Positions 23,680-32,797 are shown, numbered from the stretch's first letter. The stretch: 64,000 bases of DNA from Streptomyces spinoverrucosus (GCF_015712165.1 NZ_JADPZX010000001.1:4724001-4788000), one strand, 5' to 3'. Notes: generated by a model from the sequence alone, not told the origin. A program made the numbers and translations.

Positions 23680-24534
23680 ATGAGTGAGCACGACTTCCTT
23701 GCCGAGCGCTTCGAGGCGCACCGCACGCACCTGCGCGCCGTCGCCTACCGCATGCTCGGTTCCCTGGCCGAGGCCGACGACGCCGTGCAGGAGGCCTGGT
23801 TCCGGCTGAGCCGCAGCGACACGCGGGAGGTCGACAACCTCGGCGGGTGGCTCACCACCGTCGTCGGGCGGGTCTGCCTCGACCTGCTTCGCTCCCGCAA
23901 GTCCCGTGCCGAGGAGTCGCTGGACCAGTCCCTGGACGCCGGCGCCACCGTCCCCGCCGCCACCGACCCCGAGCGCGACGCCCTCCTCGCCGACTCCGTC
24001 GGCGTCGCCCTGCTCGTCGTACTGGACACACTCACGCCCGCCGAACGGCTCGCCTTCGTGCTGCACGACATGTTCGCCGTGCCGTACGAGGAGGTCGCAG
24101 GCGTCGTCGGGCGGACGCCGACGGCGGCGCGGCAGCTGGCCAGCCGGGCGCGGCGGCGGGTGCGGGGCGCCCCGGCGCCGGACGCGGATCTCGCGCGGCA
24201 GCGGGAGGTCGTCGACGCCTTCCTGGCCGCCGCGCGGGCCGGTGACTTCGACGGGCTCCTTCAGGTGCTCGATCCGGATGTGGTCGCCCGCACGGAGGTC
24301 GGCGTGACCACCGGTGCGGCCGCGGTCGCCTCCGGCGCCACCCGCTTCGCGCACCTCGCGCGCGCCTCCCGGCTCGCTCTGGTCGACGGGGTGCCGGGCC
24401 TGGCGATGCTGTCCGACGACGGCCGGCGGCTGGTGCGGGTGCTGCGATTCACCTTCGTACAGGAGCGAATCGCCGTCATCGAGATCGTCACCGACGCGGC
24501 ACGCCTGTCCCGGCTCGACGTCACCCTGCTCTGA
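23680..24534 (+). CDS. ECF sigma factor, SigJ/ECF41-like with SnoaL-type C-terminal domain
   Basis: 284 residues. Sigma region 2 is at about 10-80 (RAVAYRMLGSLAEADDAVQEAWFRL) and region 4 at about 110-165 (PAERLAFVLHDMFAVPYEEVA, TPTAARQLASRARRRV). A C-terminal domain of about 110 residues (VVDAFLAAARAGDFDGLLQVL) has the SnoaL-like fold that replaces an anti-sigma factor in ECF41/SigJ proteins. There is no anti-sigma gene adjacent, consistent with self-regulation by the C-terminal domain. The usual COE-type partner gene is not next to it; the neighbour is a convergent flavin reductase. Confidence 0.9.
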   Translation: MSEHDFLAERFEAHRTHLRAVAYRMLGSLAEADDAVQEAWFRLSRSDTREVDNLGGWLTTVVGRVCLDLLRSRKSRAEESLDQSLDAGATVPAATDPERDALLADSVGVALLVVLDTLTPAERLAFVLHDMFAVPYEEVAGVVGRTPTAARQLASRARRRVRGAPAPDADLARQREVVDAFLAAARAGDFDGLLQVLDPDVVARTEVGVTTGAAAVASGATRFAHLARASRLALVDGVPGLAMLSDDGRRLVRVLRFTFVQERIAVIEIVTDAARLSRLDVTLL

Positions 24535-24540
24535 GGAGCC

Positions 24541-25179
24541 TCACCCCAGGTGACGGTAGCGGCCCTTGAAGTACAACAAGGGGCCCCCGTCCGCACTCGG
24601 CAGCCGAGCCGTCAGTACCCGCCCGATCACCAGCGTGTGGTCCCCGGCCGTCACCCGCTGCTCGGTCCGGCACTCCAGGGTGGCCAGCGCGCCGCCCACC
24701 AGCGGCGCGCCGCTCGCCTCGCCGCGGACGTAGGGGATGTCCTCGAAGAGCAGCCGGTCGCTGATGCGGCCCTTCATGGCGAACCGGCCGGCGATGTGCC
24801 GCTGGCTCTCGGCGAGGACGGATACCGCCCACAGGGGCTGTTCGGCGAGCAGGTCGTCCATGCGGGCGCCCTCGCGCAGGCTGACCAGGACCAGGGGCGG
24901 GTCGAGGGAGACGGACATGAACGCCGTCGCCGTCATGCCGACGTCCTCGCCGCTCGGCGCCTGCGGGTCGTCGGGGTCGAGTGCCGGCTCGCGCGCGGTC
25001 ACCAGAACCACCCCTGCGGCCAGCCGGGACATCGCGGCACGGAACTCGTCGTTGGTCACCCCCACAGCATGCCCAAGGGGCGATGCCGGGGACGGCTGGG
25101 CGGGCACGGTGACGGGCGGTGCGGATGCGTGTGTGTGTTGCACATACGAAACGCTAATCTCCGTGCGTGCGCGCCGCAT
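24541..25179 (-). CDS. Flavin reductase-like FMN-binding split-barrel protein
   Basis: The core (about residues 40-210) shows DEFRAAMSRLAAGVVLVTARE, ATAFMSVSLDPPLVLVSLREGA and GDHTLVIGRVLTARL, typical of short-chain flavin reductases (PF01613) that reduce FMN with NAD(P)H for partner oxygenases. Length is 212 residues from ATG 25179, which has GAGG five bases upstream. A GTG at 25059 (VTNDEFRAAM) is an alternative that gives a family-standard length. The gap to the convergent sigma factor stop is 6 bp. Confidence 0.85.
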   Translation of the reverse strand: MRRARTEISVSYVQHTHASAPPVTVPAQPSPASPLGHAVGVTNDEFRAAMSRLAAGVVLVTAREPALDPDDPQAPSGEDVGMTATAFMSVSLDPPLVLVSLREGARMDDLLAEQPLWAVSVLAESQRHIAGRFAMKGRISDRLLFEDIPYVRGEASGAPLVGGALATLECRTEQRVTAGDHTLVIGRVLTARLPSADGGPLLYFKGRYRHLG

Positions 25180-25304
25180 CGGACCTCGGCCCGAAGGCGG
25201 TCCTAGGACCTGCGACGGACACTTGATGGGCATCCGCACAAATTTTGCGTTCGGTAAACGCACGGGAAAAACGCAGAAACTCCACTCAATTGTTCAGGTT
25301 TAGC

Positions 25305-25320
25305 TGTGACTTGAGTCACA
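25305..25320. promoter_or_regulatory. Near-palindrome upstream of cdgB (possible BldD-type site)
   Basis: TGTGACTTGAGTCACA is a near-perfect dyad (7 of 8 pairs) about 150 bp upstream of the cdgB start, in a locally AT-rich stretch. cdgB is a known BldD-c-di-GMP target in S. coelicolor. The half-sites TGAC and GTCA resemble the BldD box, but the spacing is 4 rather than 5, so this is only a candidate. Confidence 0.4.
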
Positions 25321-25470
25321 AGGGGCATTAATTGTTGACCCTGTGTACCGAGTGGGCAGCGCGCTGTGATTCAGTGGCGGGAAGCTGTAGAAGCTGTAAG
25401 AGCACCACTGAGGCAAAGGGCGCCGAAGACAACCCTTGATTCGCTGCGAGGTCTCGGGGGGAGGGCGAGC

Positions 25471-27135
25471 ATGGAGACCGAGTCGGAGCCGTATGTCCGC
25501 CTTGCGTCCCTGCGACAGCTGCACCAGGTCATGGCCGACATGAACACGGCCCGCAGCCTGGCGGACACATTGCAGACGGTCGCGGACGGGGTCGTCAGCG
25601 CCCTCGGCTACGAGCTGGCGTGCGTCAACCTCGTACGCCCCGACGGCGACCTGGTCGTCGCCGCCTTCTCCGGCAACCCCGCCGCCGAGGCGCTGATCAC
25701 CGGCCGGGTCGGCTCCCGCGATTCCTGGGAGCGGCGGCTGAGCATGGGCGAGCAGTGGGGCGACCTCGTCTTCATACCGCACACCGAGGGCTGGGTCCTC
25801 GACGACGACGACGTCCCGCAGTGGTACACCGAGGGGCCCGCGCCGCGCTTCGAGGGCGAGTGGCACCCCTCCGACCGCCTCTTCGCCCCCATGTACGCGC
25901 CCGGTGCCCAGGGCGGCCCCGCCTCCGGCGAGCTGATCGGCGTCCTGTCCGTGGACCGGCCGCGCAACGGCCGGCGGCCGGGCGCGTGGGGCCGCGAGGC
26001 GCTCCAGATGTACGCGTTTCAGGCGGCCATCGCCATCAGCAACGCGCGTCTACGCGCGAATATGCAGCGCGCCCTGGTCCGGCTGGAACGCGAGCAGCAG
26101 GCCCTCAGGGCGAGCGAGGAGAGCTTCCGGCAGGCGTTCGAGTACGCCCCCTCCGGTATGGCCATCGCCGAGATGGGCGGCGACCAGCACGGCCGCATAC
26201 TCCGCACCAACGACGCCCTGTGCCGCCTGCTCGGCCGCCCTGCCTCCGCGATGCGCCGCTACTCCTTCTCCGACCTGGTCCACCCCGAGGACATAGGCAC
26301 GCTCCTGCGCACCTCCGCCGAGGGCGGCCGGGCCGAGCTGCGCCTCGGGCGCCGGGACGGCAGCTACGTGTGGGTGTCGCTGCGCAACTCCGTTGTCGCC
26401 GACGCCGCCGACGGCCCCCGCTTCCTGCTCACCCACGTCGAGGACATCGAGGAACGCAAGCGCCGCGAGCTCCAGCTCGCCCACCGCGCCTCCCACGACT
26501 CCCTCACCGGTCTGCCGAACTCCGCCGAGCTGCGCTCCCGCCTGGCCGCCCGGCTCTGCCAGCGCCCCCAGACCGGCTACCCCGGCGCCTTCGAATCCCA
26601 GGACACGGCCTTCGGCCACCCCGTCTACGACGCCGGCGGGCACGGCTTCGACTTCGTGCCGGGCGGCACGGACACGTACGACGTCTACGACCACCATGTG
26701 CACACGGTCGCCCCCGAGGGTGATCGTGACGACGGCACCAAGGGGCTCGCGGTGCTCTTCTGCGACCTCGACGGCTTCAAGTCGATCAACGACCGGTTCG
26801 GGCACAACGCGGGCGACACCGTGCTCATCGAGGTCGCCCGGCGGCTCAGCAACGGCGTCCGGGACGGCGACACGGTCGCCCGGCTCGGCGGCGACGAGTT
26901 CGTGATCCTCGCCGACGGGCTCGGCCGGGCCGACGCCCAGGATCTCGCCGTACGGCTGCGCAACGAGATCATCCAGCCGATCCGGGCCGAGGGGCGGGCC
27001 GTACGGGTCGGGGCCAGCTTCGGCATCGGCTGGGCGCACTGCGGGATGACGGCGGACGAGGTGTTGAAATCCGCCGACGAGCGGATGTACGTCGAGAAAC
27101 GGTCTCGTCCCAAACAGCATCGGCGTGCGGGATGA
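25471..27135 (+). CDS. cdgB: Diguanylate cyclase with GAF-PAS-GGDEF domains (CdgB)
   Basis: 554 residues from ATG 25471 with GGGGGGAGG upstream. A GAF domain (about 10-200) and a PAS/PAC domain (about 215-340, FRQAFEYAPSGMAIAEMG) precede a cyclase domain. Its active-site motif is RLGGDEFVILA (about 473-477) and it has an inhibitory I-site RDGD exactly five residues before. All catalytic residues are intact, so it should make c-di-GMP from GTP, which in Streptomyces binds BldD and holds back sporulation. About 60 residues inserted between the SLTGLP start of the GGDEF domain and the core (EVARRL) are Gly/Asp/His-rich. Confidence 0.93.
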   Translation: METESEPYVRLASLRQLHQVMADMNTARSLADTLQTVADGVVSALGYELACVNLVRPDGDLVVAAFSGNPAAEALITGRVGSRDSWERRLSMGEQWGDLVFIPHTEGWVLDDDDVPQWYTEGPAPRFEGEWHPSDRLFAPMYAPGAQGGPASGELIGVLSVDRPRNGRRPGAWGREALQMYAFQAAIAISNARLRANMQRALVRLEREQQALRASEESFRQAFEYAPSGMAIAEMGGDQHGRILRTNDALCRLLGRPASAMRRYSFSDLVHPEDIGTLLRTSAEGGRAELRLGRRDGSYVWVSLRNSVVADAADGPRFLLTHVEDIEERKRRELQLAHRASHDSLTGLPNSAELRSRLAARLCQRPQTGYPGAFESQDTAFGHPVYDAGGHGFDFVPGGTDTYDVYDHHVHTVAPEGDRDDGTKGLAVLFCDLDGFKSINDRFGHNAGDTVLIEVARRLSNGVRDGDTVARLGGDEFVILADGLGRADAQDLAVRLRNEIIQPIRAEGRAVRVGASFGIGWAHCGMTADEVLKSADERMYVEKRSRPKQHRRAG

Positions 27136-27255
27136 ACCCGGGTCTGCGGGATGATGCGATCCTGGTCACCCGTTTGGGTCATGGCGAACGGGTAGGCTCG
27201 CCATTCTCACCACACGTACCGCATCCGTTCCGCACCTGTTGAGGAGTACCTAGGG

Positions 27256-28191
27256 ATGACGCCCGGCAACAACGGCGCGAGCACGCCCGAGGACGACGAC
27301 CCGTTCGGCTATCTGTACGCCGACGGTCAGGCCAACGGCGCCCAGCCCCCGTCCGGCGGCTACGGCTACCCGAACTCGGTCAGCAGGGTGCGTACGGTCG
27401 GCGACCGGCCGTACGGCCAGCAGGCGTACGGCCAGCCGAACGTGCCGCAGCAGCAGGGCACGTACGGCCGGCCGAACGCGCACTACGCCGCACCCGAGAC
27501 GTTCCCGGGCAGCGCGCCGACCACCCAGCAGCCGATGCCCGGTCACGGGTCCGGCGGCGGCCGGGGCCGCGGGCCCAACACCAAGGGCCTGCTGATCGGC
27601 GCGATCGCGGTGGTCGCCGCGGTCGTCATCGGCATCAGCGTGGCCATGCTGGGCGGCGACGACGACAAGAACGCGGGCGGCGACCAGCCCGCCACCACCC
27701 CGACCGCCGAGCAGAGCGCGGAGTCGACGCCGTCGGGGGAGAGCAGCGCGGAGAGCGAGGCCGAGCTGCCGACGATCGACGCCAAGGCCCTCCAGCTCGC
27801 GCCCGGCATGACGACCGCCTCCGACATCCCGGGCGCCCAGGCGGACGGCGGCGTCTACGTGACCGGCTTCAACGCCGTCGGCGCCTCGGCCACCTGGACC
27901 GTCAACGGCATCCCCGAGTCCGGCAAGTACACCCTGTACGTCGGCTACGGCGTGCCCGGCAAGGACGCCAACGCCACCCTCACGGTCAACGGCACCGCCT
28001 CGACCACGCCGGTCAACATGAAGAACTACGCGAAAGCCGCCGAGGGCGACTACGCCAAGGGCTGGACGCGCACCTACAACTACGTCGAGCTCAACAAGGG
28101 CACCAACACCATCAAGGTCTCCTGCGAGCAGGGCAACCAGTGCGACGCCAACCTCGACCAGATGTGGCTGGTCAAGGGCTGGGTCGAGTAG
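27256..28191 (+). CDS. Membrane-anchored protein with C-terminal CBM/galactose-binding-like domain
   Basis: 311 residues. The cytoplasmic N-terminal 100 residues are rich in Gly, Pro, Gln and Tyr (YGQQAYGQPNVPQQQGTYG). A single membrane segment, GLLIGAIAVVAAVVIGISVAML, is at about residues 112-133. It is followed by a Ser/Glu/Thr linker and a C-terminal beta domain (about 180-311) with VYVTGFNAVGASATWTVNGI and YAKGWTRTYNYVELNKGTNTI, like CBM6/35 carbohydrate-binding modules. It lies directly after cdgB. It may display a sugar-binding module outside the membrane; there is no catalytic domain. Confidence 0.78.
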   Translation: MTPGNNGASTPEDDDPFGYLYADGQANGAQPPSGGYGYPNSVSRVRTVGDRPYGQQAYGQPNVPQQQGTYGRPNAHYAAPETFPGSAPTTQQPMPGHGSGGGRGRGPNTKGLLIGAIAVVAAVVIGISVAMLGGDDDKNAGGDQPATTPTAEQSAESTPSGESSAESEAELPTIDAKALQLAPGMTTASDIPGAQADGGVYVTGFNAVGASATWTVNGIPESGKYTLYVGYGVPGKDANATLTVNGTASTTPVNMKNYAKAAEGDYAKGWTRTYNYVELNKGTNTIKVSCEQGNQCDANLDQMWLVKGWVE

Positions 28192-28203
28192 GGCGGCCGG
28201 GCT

Positions 28204-29133
28204 TCAGGCCGCGGTGACCTCCCCGGTCACCGCGACCCGCCCCAGCAGCTCCTCGTAGGTCCCCCGGTCGAACTCGCCCGCGACCGGGGCGTGCACCGTG
28301 GCCGTCGCCAGTGCGACCGCGCGGGTCAGGCGCTCCGGCCACGGGCGGCGCTCCACCAGCGCGGCCAGCAGGCCCGCCGTCGCGGAGTCACCTGCGCCCG
28401 TCGGGTTGCCGTGCACACGACCCGGCGGGGTGGCGCGCCAGGTGCCGTCCGGTGTGGCCGCCAGCAGGCCCTGAGGGCCCAGGGAGGCGACGACCGCGTG
28501 GGCACCCCGGCGACGGGCGGCGTGCGTGGCGCGCAACGGCTCGTGGGAGCCGGTGAGTTCGGCCAGCTCGTCGGCGTTGGGCTTGACGATGTCGGGGCGG
28601 GCGGCGACCCCGCGGCGCAGCGGCTCGCCGCTGGTGTCCAGCAGCACGGGCACACCGGCCGCGCGGGTGGTACGTATCAGGCCCGCGTACGCACCGACCG
28701 GCACGCCCGGTGGCAGGCTGCCGCACAGGGCGACCGCCGACGCCGACGCGAGCAGATCCTCGTAGGCCTCCTGGAAGGCGGACCACTCGGGCGGTGCGAT
28801 CGCCGGGCCGGGCTCGTTGAGCTGGGTCGTGTCGCCGGTGCGCTCGTCGACCACGGCTATCGTGCGCCGGGTCGCGCCGCCGATCGGGACCAGCGCGTCG
28901 ACCACGCCCGGCGTGGCCGTGAGCCGGTCCTGGACGGTCCGCCCGGTGGCGCCGCCGACGAACCCGGTGACCGTCACCTCGTGGCCGAGCGCGGCCAGCA
29001 CACGGGCCACGTTGACGCCCTTGCCGCCGGGGCGTTCGGTCACGTCGGACACCCGGTGGGTGGCGTGGGGGCGCAGCGACCGTACGCGATACGTGATGTC
29101 GAGAGCGGTGTTCAGCGTGACCGTGAGGATCAC
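28204..29133 (-). CDS. PfkB-family hexose-phosphate kinase (1-phosphofructokinase-like)
   Basis: 309 residues from a GTG at 29133. The N-terminal GG motif is ERPGGKGVNVARVLAALGHEV. The C-terminal ATP-binding and catalytic signature is GNPTGAGDSATAGLLAAL, with the catalytic Asp in GAGD. The 1-phosphofructokinase/tagatose-6-phosphate kinase subfamily fits best. Position beside nagA and a ROK kinase suggests use in amino-sugar breakdown, for example phosphorylating fructose- or tagatose-phosphate derived from GlcN-6-P or GalN-6-P. It is separated from nagA by 115 bp. Confidence 0.87.
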   Translation of the reverse strand: MILTVTLNTALDITYRVRSLRPHATHRVSDVTERPGGKGVNVARVLAALGHEVTVTGFVGGATGRTVQDRLTATPGVVDALVPIGGATRRTIAVVDERTGDTTQLNEPGPAIAPPEWSAFQEAYEDLLASASAVALCGSLPPGVPVGAYAGLIRTTRAAGVPVLLDTSGEPLRRGVAARPDIVKPNADELAELTGSHEPLRATHAARRRGAHAVVASLGPQGLLAATPDGTWRATPPGRVHGNPTGAGDSATAGLLAALVERRPWPERLTRAVALATATVHAPVAGEFDRGTYEELLGRVAVTGEVTAA

Positions 29134-29248
29134 CTGGGTCGACCTCCCCCGAGGGTTCGTTCTCGATTTCCGGAGGGTCGATCATGCCAAAGAGACGGCG
29201 GACCGCCCAGTCCCCGGGTCGGCCACCGTCTCCCTACTGGCGGCGAAA

Positions 29249-30478
29249 TCAGGGCAGTTGGGGATCGACCACCCATTCGCCCTTGCGCATCACGCCCTTG
29301 AGGTCGAAGTTCGCGTCCAGCACGACGAGGTCGGCGTCCTTGCCGGGCTCCAGGGAGCCGATGCGGTCGGCCATGCCGAGCAGCCGCGCCGGGTTGGCGG
29401 ACAGGGCCTTGACGACGTCCTCGACCGGGAGCCGGTCGACGGTCACCGCCCGCTTGAAGGCGCGGTCCTGGGTGAGCGTGGAGCCCGCGATCGAGCCGCC
29501 CTCCACCAGCCGGGCCACGCCCTCGCTGACCTCGACCTCCAGCGGGCCCAGCATGTAGCGGCCGTCGCCGAAACCGGCCGCGTCCATCGCGTCCGTGATG
29601 AACGCGACCCGCTCCGGGCCCGCGTGACGGAACGCCAGTTCCAGGGCGGCCGGATGCAGATGCGTACCGTCGTTGATCAGCTCGACCGTGACGCGCTCGT
29701 CCTGAAGGAGGGCGGCGATCGGGCCGGGGGCGCGGTGGCCGAGCGTGGGCATCGCGTTGAAGAGATGCGTGGCGACCGTCGCGCCCGCGTCGATCGCCTC
29801 GACCGTCTGCTCGTAGGTGGCGTCCGTGTGGCCCACCGCCGCGATCACGCCGTGCTCCACCAGCAGCCGCACCGACTCGATGCCGCCGGGGAGTTCGGTG
29901 GCCAGCGTCAGCATCCGGGCGTGGCCGCGTGCCGCGTCGATCAGCTTGCGCACCTGCGCCGGTTCCGGGTCGCGCAGCAGCTCCTCGGAGTGGGCGCCCT
30001 TGCGGCACGGCGAGATGAACGGGCCCTCGAAGTGGATGCCGGCGATCTCGCCCTGCTCGGCCAGCTCGGCGAGCAGGCCGGCGCGGTGGGTGAGGAAGTC
30101 CATGTCGCCGGTGACCGTGGAGGCGACGAGGGTGGTGGTGCCGTGGAGGCGGTGGGTGTGGATGCCGGCGAGTACGTCGTCCGCGGTGCCGGAGGTGAAG
30201 CTGGCGCCTCCTCCGCCGTGGTTGTGGATGTCCACGAAGCCGGGGACTACGTAGTGGCCGGTGAGGTCGATCACCTGGGCGTTTTCCGGAGCCTTGGCGG
30301 CGATGCGGGTGCCCTCGATGGCCACTCGGCCCCCGTCCACGACTCCCGTGGGGAGGGCTACGCGGGCACCTGTGAGGACCGTGACGTCGTGTGGCGTCTG
30401 CGGGCCGGTGGGGGTTGTTCGCGCCCCGCGGCGGAGCCGCATGTGAGCGCTGTCCCGCGCCCCTGGGTCGGCGGCCAT
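29249..30478 (-). CDS. nagA: N-acetylglucosamine-6-phosphate deacetylase
   Basis: 409 residues. The metal site HNHGGGGASF is near residue 73, EGPF is in the middle, GHTDATYEQ and HLFNAMPTLGHRAPG follow, and the catalytic Asp is in FITDAMDAAG. It removes acetate from GlcNAc-6-P, giving GlcN-6-P. The ATG at 30478 overlaps the ROK kinase stop (TGATG), so translation is coupled. The first 28 codons are mostly encoded by a dispersed repeat (30395-30469) and are absent from typical NagA proteins. An internal ATG at codon 13 is an alternative start. DasR control is likely (see 31454-31483). Confidence 0.93.
   Translation of the reverse strand: MAADPGARDSAHMRLRRGARTTPTGPQTPHDVTVLTGARVALPTGVVDGGRVAIEGTRIAAKAPENAQVIDLTGHYVVPGFVDIHNHGGGGASFTSGTADDVLAGIHTHRLHGTTTLVASTVTGDMDFLTHRAGLLAELAEQGEIAGIHFEGPFISPCRKGAHSEELLRDPEPAQVRKLIDAARGHARMLTLATELPGGIESVRLLVEHGVIAAVGHTDATYEQTVEAIDAGATVATHLFNAMPTLGHRAPGPIAALLQDERVTVELINDGTHLHPAALELAFRHAGPERVAFITDAMDAAGFGDGRYMLGPLEVEVSEGVARLVEGGSIAGSTLTQDRAFKRAVTVDRLPVEDVVKALSANPARLLGMADRIGSLEPGKDADLVVLDANFDLKGVMRKGEWVVDPQLP
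30395..30469 (+). repeat. Dispersed repeat, copy 1 (inside the 5' end of nagA)
   Basis: It begins CGTCTGCGGGCCGGTGGGGG and ends with CCCGCGCCCCT after an inner GCGGCGGAGCCGC dyad. Copies 2 (38015-38091) and 3 (52213-52277, inverted) share the same order of blocks. It encodes about 25 residues of the NagA N-terminal extension on the opposite strand. The blocks pair (GGGGTT/GCGCGGGG-type arms and GCGGC/GCCGC), so the RNA forms a long imperfect hairpin. Confidence 0.75.
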
Positions 30479-31422
30479 CAGGTTGTTACCTCCGTACTGT
30501 CGGTCATGTCGACGAGATCCCAGGCCAGGAGGCCGGCGCCCAGGCAGCCGGCCGTGTCCCCCAGGGCCGCCGGGACGATGGACGGCAGCTTCTGGAAGGT
30601 GACGCGCTCGCGCACCGCGTCCCGCAGTGGTGTGAACAAGGTTTCTCCTGCCTCGGCCAACCCGCCACCGATGACCAGCGTGCGCGGGTCCAGCAGGGTG
30701 AGGGCGGTGACCAGGCCGTCGGCCAGGGCGTCGACGGCCTGCTGCCAGATCCGTGCGGCCCGAGGGTCGTCGGACTCGACCGCCTTCGCGCAGTCCGCCG
30801 CGTCGGCCGCGGCGTCGCCGGTCGCCGCGGCCCACGCCTCGCTGACCGCCGACGCCGACGCGAACCGCTCCAGGCAGCCCCGCTGGCCGCAGGGACAGGG
30901 GGTTCCTCCGGGGCGTACGACGACATGGCCGATCTCGCCCGCGAAGCCGTGCGCGCCCGACTCCACCCGGCCGTCGATGCCGATCGCGCCCGCTATGCCG
31001 GTGCCCAGCGCCACGAACAGGAAGCGGTCCGTGCCCCGGCCCGCGCCGATCCGGCCCTCGGCGAGGCCGCCGGTGCGCACGTCGTGGCCGAGGGCGACCG
31101 GGATGCCGTCGAGCCGCTCGGTGAGCAGCGTGCGCAGGGGTACGTCACGCCAGCCGAGGTTGGCCGCGTAGGCGGCGATGCCGTGCCGCTCGTCGACGAT
31201 GCCGGGGACGGCGACTCCGGCGGCGCTCGCGGGGGCGCCGAGGTGCTGCTCGCCGTAGGCGCGGAGCTCGGCGGCGAAGTCGAGGATGCCGTCGACCACC
31301 GCCTCGGGCCCGCGCTCGCGGCCGGTCGCGCGGCGCGCCCGGTGCAGCAGGGCGCCGTCCGCCCCGACCAGGGCGGCCTTCATCCCGGTGCCGCCCACAT
31401 CGAGGGCGATGACGTGTTTCAC
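30478..31422 (-). CDS. ROK-family sugar kinase (N-acetylglucosamine/glucokinase type)
   Basis: 314 residues from GTG 31422. The ATP phosphate-binding strand ALDVGGTGMKAALVGADG lies at the N-terminus. The ROK signature includes ALGTGIAGAIGIDGRV, GEIGHVVVRPGGTPCPCGQRGCLE with the zinc-binding CxCGxxGC, and GHDVRTGG. It is a kinase rather than a ROK repressor because it lacks an N-terminal helix-turn-helix. Coupling to nagA by TGATG suggests it phosphorylates free GlcNAc. Glucose or ManNAc are alternatives. Confidence 0.88.
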   Translation of the reverse strand: MKHVIALDVGGTGMKAALVGADGALLHRARRATGRERGPEAVVDGILDFAAELRAYGEQHLGAPASAAGVAVPGIVDERHGIAAYAANLGWRDVPLRTLLTERLDGIPVALGHDVRTGGLAEGRIGAGRGTDRFLFVALGTGIAGAIGIDGRVESGAHGFAGEIGHVVVRPGGTPCPCGQRGCLERFASASAVSEAWAAATGDAAADAADCAKAVESDDPRAARIWQQAVDALADGLVTALTLLDPRTLVIGGGLAEAGETLFTPLRDAVRERVTFQKLPSIVPAALGDTAGCLGAGLLAWDLVDMTDSTEVTT

Positions 31423-31453
31423 GGGAGACAGTGTGGCCCGAGGACCCGGAAGA

Positions 31454-31483
31454 GGTCTAGTCCACTTGCGTGGTGTAGACCTT
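31454..31483. promoter_or_regulatory. Two DasR responsive element (dre)-like sites
   Basis: GAGGTCTAGTCCAC (about 31453-31466) and GTGGTGTAGACCTT (31470-31483) both resemble the dre consensus built around TGGTCTAGACCA. They fill the divergent promoter between the ROK kinase/nagA operon and the sugar-binding lipoprotein. DasR, a GntR regulator released by GlcN-6-P, controls nag genes in Streptomyces. The sites are seen; DasR binding is inferred. Confidence 0.7.
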
Positions 31484-31522
31484 AATCCGGAATTCGGACT
31501 GACATGAACAGGGTGGGACAGC

Positions 31523-32797
31523 GTGCAGCGGCGGCGCAGGACAGGAATGATCGCGGTGATGTCCGCACTGGGCATGACGGCGGTCCTCGGCGGCTGCGGC
31601 CTCACCGGAGGCTCCGACGACGTCACGCTCAGACTGGTCGCCGCGGACTACGGCGACAGCGCGGCGAACAGCTCCAAGAAGTACTGGGCGAAGCTGGTCG
31701 ACGCCTACGAGGCCGACCACCCCGGCGTCCAGGTCGAGGTCAGCGTGTACTCCTGGAGCGACGTCGACCGTGAGGTCAAGGAGATGGTCGACGCCGGGAA
31801 GGCGCCCGACATGGCGCAGATCGGGGCGTACGCCGACTACGCGGCCGACGATCTGCTCTACTCCGCCGACGACCTGCTCTCCATACCCGTCCAGGCCGGC
31901 TTCTCCTCCGCGCTCGCGGGGGCGGGGCAGGTCAACGGGGTGCAGTACGGCATGCCGTTCGCCGCCTCCACCCGGCTGCTCTTCTACAACAAGAAGCTCT
32001 TCGACGAGGCCGGCGTCACCCCGCCGACCACCTGGGACCAGCTGGCCGACGCCGCCGAGGCGCTGAAGGCGGAGGGCGTGAAGTACCCGTACGCGCTGCC
32101 GCTCGGCTCGGAGGAGGCGCAGGCCGAGACCATGCAGTGGCTGCTCAGCGGGGGCGGCGGCTACACCGACGCGGTCGGCACGTACACCATCGACTCCGCG
32201 GAGAACGTCGAGACGTTCACCTGGCTGCGCGACGAGCTGGTCGGCGAGAAGCTCACCGGGCCGGTCGCGCCCGGCAGGCTCGACCGGGCCGACGCCTTCG
32301 CCGCGTTCGCCAAGGGCGAGGTCGGCATGCTGAACGGGCACCCGTCCCTGATGAAGATGGCCGAGAAGCAGGGCGTGGACTTCGGCATGGTGCCGATGCC
32401 CGGCGTGGACGGCGAGTCCAAGGCCACCATGGGCGTCGCCGACTGGATGCTCGCCTTCAAGCAGAACGGCCACAAGGAACAGGTCGGCGACTTCCTCGAC
32501 TTCGTCTACAGCGAGGAGAACGTGCTCGACTTCTCCCGCGAGTACGACCTGCTGCCGGTCACCAACTCCGCCTCCGAGGTGATGAGCGCGGCGGCGGAGG
32601 ACCGGGACCTCAAGCCCTTCCTGGACGAGCTCACGCTGTCCGAGCTCTACCCGGTCGGCAAGACGTCCTGGGCGTCGGTCAGCGCGGAGGTCAAGAAGCG
32701 GATCGGCTCCGCCGTGGAACCGGGCGGCAGCCCGGCGGCCATCCTGAACCAGCTGCAGTCGACGGCCACGACGGCGGAGAGCTCGGCGGCCGGGTAG
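31523..32797 (+). CDS. ABC-type extracellular sugar-binding lipoprotein (orphan)
   Basis: 424 residues from GTG 31523. A signal peptide ends in the lipobox VLGGC near residue 25. The mature part is a cluster B/D solute-binding protein: VYSWSDVDREVKEMVDAGKAPDMAQIG, PFAASTRLLFYNKKLFDEAG and a C-terminal WASVSAEVKKRIG. No permease or ATPase genes follow, so it must work with a transporter encoded elsewhere (MsiK-type ATPases are shared in Streptomyces). Location next to nagA and the dre-like sites suggests an amino sugar or chitooligosaccharide ligand. Confidence 0.87.
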   Translation: MQRRRRTGMIAVMSALGMTAVLGGCGLTGGSDDVTLRLVAADYGDSAANSSKKYWAKLVDAYEADHPGVQVEVSVYSWSDVDREVKEMVDAGKAPDMAQIGAYADYAADDLLYSADDLLSIPVQAGFSSALAGAGQVNGVQYGMPFAASTRLLFYNKKLFDEAGVTPPTTWDQLADAAEALKAEGVKYPYALPLGSEEAQAETMQWLLSGGGGYTDAVGTYTIDSAENVETFTWLRDELVGEKLTGPVAPGRLDRADAFAAFAKGEVGMLNGHPSLMKMAEKQGVDFGMVPMPGVDGESKATMGVADWMLAFKQNGHKEQVGDFLDFVYSEENVLDFSREYDLLPVTNSASEVMSAAAEDRDLKPFLDELTLSELYPVGKTSWASVSAEVKKRIGSAVEPGGSPAAILNQLQSTATTAESSAAG

